Assembly: GCF_900116115.1 (NCBI RefSeq)
Contig: NZ_FOZP01000008.1
Coordinates: 158,060 to 222,059, forward strand
Length of the DNA: 64,000 bases
Direction of reading: 5' to 3'
Origin: Lutibacter maritimus
GTDB lineage: Bacteria > Bacteroidota > Bacteroidia > Flavobacteriales > Flavobacteriaceae
In this document: piece by piece, positions 38,068-44,862 of the stretch
How positions within the stretch are numbered: the first letter of the stretch is position 1
Layout: each line of letters begins with the position of its first letter
Made by a program: the position numbers and the translations under genes
Notes under the pieces: generated by a model
The model's input: the letters and a program-made list of their open reading frames with translations, nothing else
What the model was told of the DNA's origin: nothing
The model's database searches: none

Positions 38068-38973
38068 ATGAAAGTTAAAAGAAAGAAAATATTCATTTGT
38101 GGTGGTGTTTCTTATAATTCTATAATTTCCTTGCCAGATTTTTTCGAACCCAAACCTCAAACTATTCATTCTTGTGTTTACAATGAAACCATTGGTAATA
38201 CTGGAGCAGGGAAAGCTTTATCTCTTTCAAAATTAGGATTTGATACTACCTTACATTCATTATTAGGTATGGATGATTACGCAAAAAAAGTGAAAAACTA
38301 TTTAACGCTTCCTAATCTTGATTTTATATATTTTATAGATCCTAATGGAACAGAAAGACATTTGAATATCTTAAATTCAAAAGGCGAACGTATTTCAATT
38401 TTTACAAATCCTAGCTCTGAAAATCCATTAATTAATTATGAAAAATATCGTAAAAATATTAATGCATCTGATTATGTAGTAATTAATATTTCAAATTATT
38501 GCAGAAATTTTCTACCTATGTGTAAAAAATTAAACAAAGAGGTTTGGACAGACTTACACGATTATGATGGAAGTAATGCATATCATCAAGATTTTATAGA
38601 TGCAGCTGATTATATCTTTTTAAGTTCTGAAAATATTAAAGATTATAAATTATTTATGCTAAAAATGATTGAAGCTGGCAAAAAACTGGTTGTTTGTACT
38701 CACGGTAATAATGGTGCAACAGCTTATACCCAAAAAAAAGAGTGGTTTTATGAACCTGCTATTTTAGATTTTGAATTAATTAACAGTAATGGTGCTGGAG
38801 ATAATTTTTTCTCTGGATTTCTTTATGCATATTCTAATGGAAAAACAATTCAACAATGTTTAAAATTTGGAACTATTGCTGGGGGATTATGTGTTAATTG
38901 CAATGAATTGGTTTCAGAAAAATTAAGTAAAAACATTCTGAATTTATTTTACCAAGAGTATTTTAATGAATAA
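38068..38973 (+). CDS. PfkB/ribokinase family carbohydrate kinase
   Basis: A 301-residue sugar or nucleoside kinase. GNTGAGKALSLSKLGFDT near residue 45 matches the N-terminal PfkB substrate motif, and the C-terminal signature NSNGAGDNFFSGFLYA near 240 has the catalytic Asp and anion hole. The CTHGNNGA stretch near 212 is the ATP region. It is a single gene; the downstream regulator runs convergently toward it. Neighbours do not reveal the substrate. Confidence 0.88.
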   Translation: MKVKRKKIFICGGVSYNSIISLPDFFEPKPQTIHSCVYNETIGNTGAGKALSLSKLGFDTTLHSLLGMDDYAKKVKNYLTLPNLDFIYFIDPNGTERHLNILNSKGERISIFTNPSSENPLINYEKYRKNINASDYVVINISNYCRNFLPMCKKLNKEVWTDLHDYDGSNAYHQDFIDAADYIFLSSENIKDYKLFMLKMIEAGKKLVVCTHGNNGATAYTQKKEWFYEPAILDFELINSNGAGDNFFSGFLYAYSNGKTIQQCLKFGTIAGGLCVNCNELVSEKLSKNILNLFYQEYFNE

Positions 38974-38990
38974 TTTTAGATGTAGATAAG

Positions 38991-39572
38991 TTATTTTTTG
39001 GCTATACGTTTTCTTATGCGACTCAAAGATTCTGGCTTTACACCTAAATAGCTGGCCAAATAGTATTGAGGCACACGTTGAATCAAATCTGGTCTTGATT
39101 CTAATAAGGTTTTATAACGTTTCTCTGGGTTTGAAGTTATAAATTGTGATAAAGTCTCTTGTTGATCACCAAAATCATTTTCCATAGTCATTCTACATAA
39201 TGATTCATATTTTGGTACTCTTCTAAATAATTCCTGTTCTTTTTCAAAATTTAAAACAGCTAATCTACAGTCTTCAACACATTCAAAATAATGATTTGCA
39301 GGCGTTTTATTCTTGTAACTTTGTAATGAAGCTATAGATTCATCTTCAACATAAAACTCTGTTGTTCGTTCTTCACCGTCAATAATATAATACTTTCTTA
39401 CACAACCTTCAATAACAAAATAAGAATCTCTAGAAACTTGTCCCTCTTTTAAAAGTAGTTCGCCTTTTTTAAAATTTTTAATTGGAATACATTCCATAAA
39501 GGCTTTACTCTCTTCGTCGTTTAAAGTGAGAAATCTAGAAATAAGTTTTACAATATCATTTTCTACTTTCAT
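38991..39572 (-). CDS. Crp/Fnr family transcriptional regulator (first of two)
   Basis: A 193-residue regulator from the ATG at 39572 (MKVENDIVKLISRFL); the longer frame has an unlikely extra 17 residues. Residues 20-120 form a cyclic-nucleotide-type beta-barrel (FKKGELLLKEGQVSRDSYFVIEG), and the C-terminus has a short helix-turn-helix YLASYLGVKPESLSRIRKR. There is no cysteine cluster for an Fnr iron-sulfur centre and no full PRL-type cAMP cassette, so the effector is unknown. It is one of two candidates for the two palindromic activator sites in this region. Confidence 0.88.
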   Translation of the reverse strand: MKVENDIVKLISRFLTLNDEESKAFMECIPIKNFKKGELLLKEGQVSRDSYFVIEGCVRKYYIIDGEERTTEFYVEDESIASLQSYKNKTPANHYFECVEDCRLAVLNFEKEQELFRRVPKYESLCRMTMENDFGDQQETLSQFITSNPEKRYKTLLESRPDLIQRVPQYYLASYLGVKPESLSRIRKRIAKK

Positions 39573-39602
39573 AATAGTTATGATTCTAATAGTAGCTAAA
39601 AT

Positions 39603-39632
39603 AAAAAAAGTTTGAGTAATCACCCAAACTTT
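39603..39632 (-). terminator. Terminator of the minus-strand nitroreductase operon
   Basis: Read on the minus strand, AAAGTTTG-GT-aatc-AC-CAAACTTT forms a stem with one mismatch, followed by a T7 run. It lies 20 nt after the nitroreductase stop and before the Crp/Fnr gene. Confidence 0.82.
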
Positions 39633-39652
39633 AAAATAATAATATGTTGTTA

Positions 39653-40282
39653 TTACAATACTTCAAATAATTGATCTATTGGTTTTCTAACTTTTGGAAG
39701 TCCAATAGTGTAATCATCAAAATGTCTATATCCTATAGTTGCTATAACGTAAGCATTTAAACCTTTTTTATTCAAACCAAGAATTTTATTATATTCTTTA
39801 GGATCAAATCCCTCCATAGGGCATGCGTCTATTTTTAATTCTGCACAAGCGCTTAATAAGTTTCCAAGTGCTAAATATGTTTGTGATTTTAGCCATCCTG
39901 TTTTTTCTTCCTGAGACTTTTCAGCTAATTTAGATTTTATAAAATCACCATATCCATTTAGTCTTTCTAAATCGAGATTTCTAGTTTCAGCTGTATGCTT
40001 TATAAAATCATCTATGGCTTCAGGAGTGGCATCTGTATAATTACAAAAAACAAATAAGTGAGAGGCATCTGTTATTTGACTTTGATTCCATGAAGCTGAT
40101 TTTAACCTTTCTCTAATTTCTGGATTTTCAATTATTAAAACTTTATACAACTGCAAACCATATGAAGAAACCGATAATTGAATAGCTTCCTTTATCTTGT
40201 TTAGATCGTTTTCAGACACCTTTTTTGTAGTGTCAAATTTTTTTGTGGCATAACGCCAATGTAAATTTTTAATTAATTCCAT
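39653..40282 (-). CDS. NAD(P)H-dependent nitroreductase-like oxidoreductase
   Basis: An FMN enzyme of 209 residues in the NfsB/YfkO-like branch. Features are the N-terminal RYATKKFDTTKKVS (FMN phosphate arginine), SVSSYGLQLYKVLII near 33, and the C-terminal FMN contact ACPMEGFDPKEYN near 160. Members reduce quinones or nitro compounds. Its start lies 1 nt after the stop of the GNAT gene, so the two are coupled. It is the last gene of a five-gene operon headed by the 42519 outer-membrane protein. Confidence 0.9.
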   Translation of the reverse strand: MELIKNLHWRYATKKFDTTKKVSENDLNKIKEAIQLSVSSYGLQLYKVLIIENPEIRERLKSASWNQSQITDASHLFVFCNYTDATPEAIDDFIKHTAETRNLDLERLNGYGDFIKSKLAEKSQEEKTGWLKSQTYLALGNLLSACAELKIDACPMEGFDPKEYNKILGLNKKGLNAYVIATIGYRHFDDYTIGLPKVRKPIDQLFEVL

Positions 40283-40283
40283 T

Positions 40284-41015
40284 TTATTGTGTTTTTAATT
40301 TATAATTATTCATTGTAAAGTCTATTTTAAATCCAAGGTTTTCATACATTTTTTTTGCTATTGAAGAAGCTTGCAAAGTTGCGAGAGTTGCACCTTGTTT
40401 TAAAGCTTCATTTAAAATAAAGTGCATGATTTCTTTGGCATAGCCTTTTCCTCTCATATCTGGTAAAACACCTAAACTGTGTATGCCTGCAATGTTATTG
40501 TTTTGATGTAATATGATAGTACCAATCACTGTTTTTTTGTCATAGATTATATAGTATTTGATTTTATCCATACTTTTTAATACTGTTTCAGCGCTAATTA
40601 AATATCCAAAAGCTTCCTTGAAAATAGAACTCCATTTTTTAGCTTCAGCTTTATTTGTTACCATTTTGAGATTTATCCGTGTTGATTGTGGGAAATATTG
40701 ATTTAGTTTTAAGCTCATTCCAGGTAAAGAAGAAGTTAATTTAAAGCCTAAACTTTCTATTAAAGTAGTATTATTAACTTCTAAATTTTCAAAATTTACA
40801 AATCGAAGATTAGCATTTGAGTTTTCTGAAATTTCTTTAATGCTTTGTATAATATCAACAGATAACTGTTGTGTTGTCCAAATTCTGTTTGGCCATTCAG
40901 CATTATTTATTTGACAACAACTAATCAAGTGGTCAGTTGCAAAACCATTAAATGGTTTACTAGCAATAGTCCATAAATTTGTTAAATTATTTATGTTGTT
41001 TTTTATGTTTTCCAT
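40284..41015 (-). CDS. GNAT family N-acetyltransferase (two-domain)
   Basis: A 243-residue protein. The C-terminal half is a GNAT domain with acetyl-CoA loop LPDMRGKGYAKEIM near residue 185 and final ATLQASSIAKKMYENLGFK. The N-terminal 110 residues are a degenerate, partly GNAT-like domain without a binding loop. The acceptor is unknown. It lies 7 nt after the DMT transporter in the minus-strand operon. Confidence 0.83.
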   Translation of the reverse strand: MENIKNNINNLTNLWTIASKPFNGFATDHLISCCQINNAEWPNRIWTTQQLSVDIIQSIKEISENSNANLRFVNFENLEVNNTTLIESLGFKLTSSLPGMSLKLNQYFPQSTRINLKMVTNKAEAKKWSSIFKEAFGYLISAETVLKSMDKIKYYIIYDKKTVIGTIILHQNNNIAGIHSLGVLPDMRGKGYAKEIMHFILNEALKQGATLATLQASSIAKKMYENLGFKIDFTMNNYKLKTQ

Positions 41016-41022
41016 GATAATT

Positions 41023-41472
41023 TTATTTTGTATTTATGAGTATTATTCCGATTAACATAGCTACTGTTCCCAAGAGCCTTTTGGTTGTTATTGGTTCCAC
41101 AGGTAAATTAAGCCAACCGTATTTTCCAGCTATTAATGAAAAGATGAGCTGTCCACAAAGTCCAAGGGCAATCATTTTAGATATACCAATTTTAGGAATG
41201 GTATAGAAATAAATGTAAATTCCAATAACACTAAACAATCCGCCAATAAACCATAAATACCATGGAACTTGAGTTGTAACAAGAGATTGAACGCTCACTT
41301 TTTCAAAGAAGAAAAGAAATATAATTCCAAAAACTACACTACTTATGGATGAGGATATAACTGCAAGTACAGGTTGTTTTAGAATATTTCCTAATTGTGA
41401 ATTGAATCCAGCTTGAATGGCAAGAAAAATACCTCCTGTTAAGGCTAAAAGAGTTAGTATATATAGTTTCAT
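41023..41472 (-). CDS. DMT family transporter, YdcZ/DUF606 type
   Basis: A short integral membrane protein of 149 residues with five hydrophobic helices. The opening ALTGGIFLAIQAGFNSQLG is typical of the DUF606 half-size drug/metabolite transporters, which work as dimers. The C-terminal helix is KRLLGTVAMLIGIILIN. Cargo unknown. It sits between doxX and the GNAT gene, with 12 and 7 nt gaps. Confidence 0.88.
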   Translation of the reverse strand: MKLYILTLLALTGGIFLAIQAGFNSQLGNILKQPVLAVISSSISSVVFGIIFLFFFEKVSVQSLVTTQVPWYLWFIGGLFSVIGIYIYFYTIPKIGISKMIALGLCGQLIFSLIAGKYGWLNLPVEPITTKRLLGTVAMLIGIILINTK

Positions 41473-41484
41473 ATCAAATATATT

Positions 41485-41886
41485 TTAATCCCATTTGTTT
41501 TTTGTTGATAAAGCATATTTACCAGCACCACTAATAAATAAAGAGAGTCCAAACATCATGTATATGAAAATTAGACCAATTGCCCATCCTCCAAATTCGT
41601 TTAACTTTAGTAAGTTTGGAAGCTGAACCATTAAAATTGCTACAAGACAATTAATAGCAAATATTAGCCCTGCTAATTTTGTTCTAAATCCGATAATAAT
41701 TAAAATTGGTGCAATTATTTCTCCTATATAAACTCCATAATTAAGAAATGATGGAAGCCCATACTGGTTAAGTAAGCTTGTTATAAATTCATTCCCAAAA
41801 ATCAATTTGGTAATACCGTAAACTAGCATTGTAAAAGCAATGCTTACTCTTAAAATCAAGAGTCCTATTTGTTGTTTTGTATTCAT
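41485..41886 (-). CDS. DoxX family membrane protein
   Basis: A 133-residue inner-membrane protein with four helices. It shows the DoxX pattern LRVSIAFTMLVYGITKLIFG, GLPSFLNYGVYIGEIIAPI and a conserved glycine-rich third helix. DoxX proteins are linked to redox stress and thiosulfate or quinone metabolism in other bacteria. It follows the outer-membrane protein gene by 12 nt. Confidence 0.88.
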   Translation of the reverse strand: MNTKQQIGLLILRVSIAFTMLVYGITKLIFGNEFITSLLNQYGLPSFLNYGVYIGEIIAPILIIIGFRTKLAGLIFAINCLVAILMVQLPNLLKLNEFGGWAIGLIFIYMMFGLSLFISGAGKYALSTKNKWD

Positions 41887-41898
41887 AATATGTAAAAT

Positions 41899-42519
41899 TT
41901 AAAAGTTGTATTTTGCAAATATTCCATAGTTTTCTAATGTCTTATTAGCCTTAGTAAATTGATCGAAATTAAAGGCTCCACCCATAATAAGTTGTTGTTT
42001 TTTGACTCCAACTCTCAGTTGTTGTATACCTCTGTCTAATTGTTTTAAATCTGTGTTAACTACAGCGAAAAGATTTATATAAGCCTTGGTTTTTTGAGTC
42101 AAGTTTGGAGTAAAGTTCGTTGATAGTGTTTGCTCTAAAGTAAATCCATTTTGAAAGGTACTACCAACAATATAGCTCAATTTAAAATTAGTAGTATTAT
42201 ATTGGTATTGTGAATTTAGAGTTGCAAATGCTCCTGGGTTTTTAATGCCAAAAGCAGCATTAGCTTTAAAATTTTTATTTAATCCATGCGACAACATATT
42301 TCTTATAAAAAAAATATTGTTTTTATCATTAACATGCTCCGTATCAAATAAGGAAACATTATTAATAGACCATTTGTCATTAAAGCTGTATTCAATGAAA
42401 TGCTGATAGGTAGTGGAACGATTTCCAATTACCATTTCTGAAGAAAAACTAATACTTTGTGCATTTGATACTAGTGTTCCAAATATTATATATACCAATA
42501 AGTTTATAAATCGTAACAT
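41899..42519 (-). CDS. Outer-membrane beta-barrel protein of unknown function
   Basis: A 206-residue exported protein with a signal ending VSNAQ. It has alternating aromatic/polar strands (WSINNVSLF, TNFKLSYIVGSTF, AYINLFAVVNT) and a terminal phenylalanine (FAKYNF), as in small beta-barrels. I do not recognise a named family. It heads the minus-strand operon behind the CTTAAG palindrome promoter. It may be a porin or an outer-membrane sensor for the operon's substrate. Confidence 0.7.
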   Translation of the reverse strand: MLRFINLLVYIIFGTLVSNAQSISFSSEMVIGNRSTTYQHFIEYSFNDKWSINNVSLFDTEHVNDKNNIFFIRNMLSHGLNKNFKANAAFGIKNPGAFATLNSQYQYNTTNFKLSYIVGSTFQNGFTLEQTLSTNFTPNLTQKTKAYINLFAVVNTDLKQLDRGIQQLRVGVKKQQLIMGGAFNFDQFTKANKTLENYGIFAKYNF

Positions 42520-42542
42520 AACCCATTTATTATTTTATGGGT

Positions 42543-42587
42543 CAAAATTAGAAAGCCGTTAGAAGAAAAAACTTAAGATATCTTAAG
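42543..42587 (-). promoter_or_regulatory. Activator-type promoter: CTTAAGATATCTTAAG palindrome, 21 nt, TAATTTTG
   Basis: A perfect 16-bp palindrome (42572-42587) lies between the Crp/Fnr gene and the outer-membrane protein gene. In the minus direction, 21 nt separate it from a consensus TAATTTTG (42550 down to 42543). The centre falls near -41.5. The copy at 27702 differs by one base and has identical spacing. Confidence 0.8.
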
Positions 42588-42595
42588 AAGCTCAA

Positions 42596-43183
42596 TTAAG
42601 AGTGTTTTTTTCGTAAATAACTTAAGAATTCTGGAGTCACTCCAAGGTAAGAAGCAATTATATATTGAGGAACGCGTTGTTCAATATCACGGTAAGATTT
42701 TCTAAATTTATCATAACGTTCATAAGCATCATCACACATACTATCAATTACCCGTTCTTGTACCGCAACATAAGCACTTTGTATTTTAATACGGAAAAAA
42801 TTTGATATTGCAGGAACTTCAATATAGAGTTTTTCTAATTCTACTTTAGGTAATCGTATTAGGTGAGTTTTTTCTAATGCTTGAACATACATCCGAGATT
42901 TTTTTCGACTTAAATAACTGTATAAATCATTAATCCACCATTCTTCTATCCCTAATTGCAAGGTGTGTTCTTGCCCATTTTCATCTAAATAATAACTACG
43001 CATAGAGCCTTGAACAATAAAATTCATGGTGTTTGCAGTTTCTCCAGGTTTAATTAAAAATTCTTTTTTATTTAATTCTTTGAATTTTATAATTGAAGTC
43101 AATTTTTCTATTGCTGATTTATTAAGAGAAACCTCTTGTTTAAGATGCTTAATTAATAACTGAGTTTGTTGTTTGAAGTCCAT
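42596..43183 (-). CDS. Crp/Fnr family transcriptional regulator (second of two)
   Basis: A 195-residue regulator. Its cNMP-type barrel contains FLIKPGETANTMNFIVQGSM and YYLDENGQEHTLQLG, and the C-terminal DNA-binding part ends YIIASYLGVTPEFLSYLRKK, without an obvious cAMP-binding cassette or Fnr cysteines. The gene lies directly upstream of the palindrome at 42572 and reads in the same direction as the operon it may activate. It is therefore the prime candidate for binding CTTAAGRTATCTTAAG. Confidence 0.9.
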   Translation of the reverse strand: MDFKQQTQLLIKHLKQEVSLNKSAIEKLTSIIKFKELNKKEFLIKPGETANTMNFIVQGSMRSYYLDENGQEHTLQLGIEEWWINDLYSYLSRKKSRMYVQALEKTHLIRLPKVELEKLYIEVPAISNFFRIKIQSAYVAVQERVIDSMCDDAYERYDKFRKSYRDIEQRVPQYIIASYLGVTPEFLSYLRKKHS

Positions 43184-43541
43184 TTCATTAAAATTAATAA
43201 CCTTGAGTGGGGTTGATAATTGATTGAAAATTCAACTTTTTTAAAAGCTAATTTATTGTAACCAACTTTTATAGTAAAACAGTCAAAAGTTTCATTAATC
43301 AAATCAAATTCTTATTTGCATAATTTATTTTTTGAAAATATAATTACTTATTTTTTAATCAAATTTAACTAATTAACACCTACAACAACCTATTTTCTAG
43401 CTTAAAATTTTTGCAATTTATTAGGTGTTTTTCAGAAAGTGATAAAGTTAACTTATTATTTTAGCGTGTAGCTTTTAATTAAAATTGTTTAAAAATACCA
43501 TTTATAACATCTGTTTGTTAATATAATATACCAATGCAAAT
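43184..43541. other. 358-bp AT-rich spacer without recognisable gene
   Basis: No protein-like frame, RNA gene or hairpin terminator was seen on either strand. It lies between the second Crp/Fnr gene and a decayed gene fragment. Confidence 0.6.
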
Positions 43542-43796
43542 CACTTCAAAATCATAGCAATATTACAATTCTTTAATAAGAGTAATAATTCTGAAAATGA
43601 ATATTTTAGTGATAATATTACAGAAGAAATAATAAATGCACTTACTTCAACAGAAGGTTTGAAAGTTATTGCTAGAACTTCATCATTTGCATTTAAAGGT
43701 AAAAACATTGATATACGTGGTATTGCTGAAAAGTTGTGTGTGAAAACAATTTTAGAAGGAAGTGTAAGGGTAGTAAAAATAAGTTTCAACATGTGA
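43542..43796 (+). pseudogene. Fragment of a TolB/FlgO-like domain protein (cyclase- or TPR-associated)
   Basis: A frame without its own start reads IAILQFFNKSNNSENEYFSD, then ITEEIINALTSTEGLKVIA and SFAFKGKNIDIRGIAEKL, ending ILEGSVR before a shift and stop at 43794. This is the well-known N-terminal part of the TolB-like domain of adenylate-cyclase/TPR regulators (ENEYFSDGITEEI...GSVR). Both the DNA-binding or cyclase part before it and the TPR part after it are gone. It is a decayed remnant. Confidence 0.8.
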
Positions 43797-43839
43797 TATT
43801 TATTGATGTAAGCCACTAATCAAGTAAACAATAAAAACT

Positions 43840-44259
43840 ATGAAATTACAAGAAGCGTTTAACTTTTTTAAAAGTTTAAAAACAAAAACAACTAATAAGT
43901 ATGAAATTAAAGTATACAATAAATTTCTTTATATACTATCTGATTTGCAGACAAGAGAGTTTACAATTGATGAAATAGATTTTATAGAAATGGAACTTGA
44001 TAGTTTAAATTTAAACTCAAATCCTGAAAACAGAAAAAATACTTTAGGAAAGCCTTATGAAAATTTGAAAAATAGTTAAAGGATACATTTTCTTTAACAG
44101 CTAAAGGGTATTACACCAATCTTGGTTTAGGTTTAGGAGCTTCTTTTGGAATTCTTTTTGGAATTCTTTTTTTAAACAGTTTTTAGCGGTCTTTAAGCAT
44201 AGCTTTGAGCTTAAGTATTGGAATGATAATTGTGTTATTATTGGTCGATATTTGGATAC
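43840..44259 (+). pseudogene. Small two-helix membrane protein gene broken by a frameshift and a stop
   Basis: A 79-codon frame (43840-44079) encodes a helical soluble part (KLQEAFNFFKSLKTKTTNKY, then DEIDFIEMELDSL). After a one-base shift near 44070, another frame continues DTFSLTAKGYYTNLGLGLGASFGILFG. It then meets a TAG at 44184 and goes on RSLSIALSLSIGMIIVLLLV. Together they match the common small flavobacterial protein with a soluble head, a GYYT turn and two glycine-rich membrane helices. The first frame alone might still make a 79-residue peptide. Confidence 0.65.
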
Positions 44260-44768
44260 TCAGGCCAAAACTGCAGGAAAAACTGCTACATCTCCACAGC
44301 CAATAGGCACGTTTATATCTAATGCTTGATGTAATGTTAAATTTGTAGGAGCCGAGGGTTGTTGATGATAAGAAGGGAAATTTAATGCAGCAATTTCGGC
44401 CGAATCTCTAAATCCATCGTCTGTAACAATTCCTGCAGCACCTCTACAATTAATTGAGTAACCAAAATTGATCCTGGCGATGCGGCTCTTGCGTTATTTC
44501 TTAACACTGAACCTTCAGGGCATTCTTCAACAGCAATTCTCTGTGGATGTTTTGGGTCTTTAAAAGCACTAATAGTATTCAAATCTTCTCTAGCTGGAAT
44601 ATAACGTGATGTAAATGCAGTTCCCACCATAGTTGGTTTTCCTAACTTTAGAGGTTTTACATTTTGTATAAACTGATTTTTAAATCCACGTTTAAATAAA
44701 CAAGTTGCAATTGTAGCAGAGCTTACTTTTTGTAACTTTTGCTTAGTTGTTATAGAAAGTGTATACAT
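44260..44768 (-). pseudogene. RraA family protein (aldolase/regulator-like), frameshifted and truncated
   Basis: The frame from the ATG at 44768 gives an RraA-like N-terminus (VSSATIATCLFKRG, SVLRNNARAASPGSILVTQL). Near 44445-44450 one base is missing, and the family sequence continues in another frame as RGAAGIVTDDGFRDSAEIAA, ending IGCGDVAVFP before a stop at 44260. Intact members have GD-x-x-VGDDEGVVVIP after this point, so the C-terminus is also lost. RraA-like proteins near uronate loci often act as aldolases. This copy cannot make a full protein without recoding. Confidence 0.82.
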
Positions 44769-44817
44769 TTTTTATGTTAATTTTAAAGAATAGTATGGTT
44801 ACTTAAACAAATATACA

Positions 44818-44847
44818 TATATTTGGTAAACCAATTTGGTAAACCAA
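44818..44847 (+). promoter_or_regulatory. Promoter of the PL6 operon with two tandem FadR/UxuR-type operators
   Basis: A -7 box TATATTTG (44818-44825) runs directly into two exact tandem copies of the 13-mer TTTGGTAAACCAA (44822-44834 and 44835-44847). Each contains the palindromic half-sites TTGGT/ACCAA. The E. coli UxuR/ExuR operators have the same TTGGTATACCAA core. A protein bound here would cover the promoter, which implies repression relieved by an alginate-derived sugar acid. Confidence 0.8.
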
Positions 44848-44862
44848 TTATATTTTTTTAAT

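Noticed and set aside
43541..43816. A 91-codon minus-strand frame upstream of the broken small membrane protein gene.
   Set aside because: It is the shadow of the TolB-like fragment on the plus strand, which has recognisable family words.
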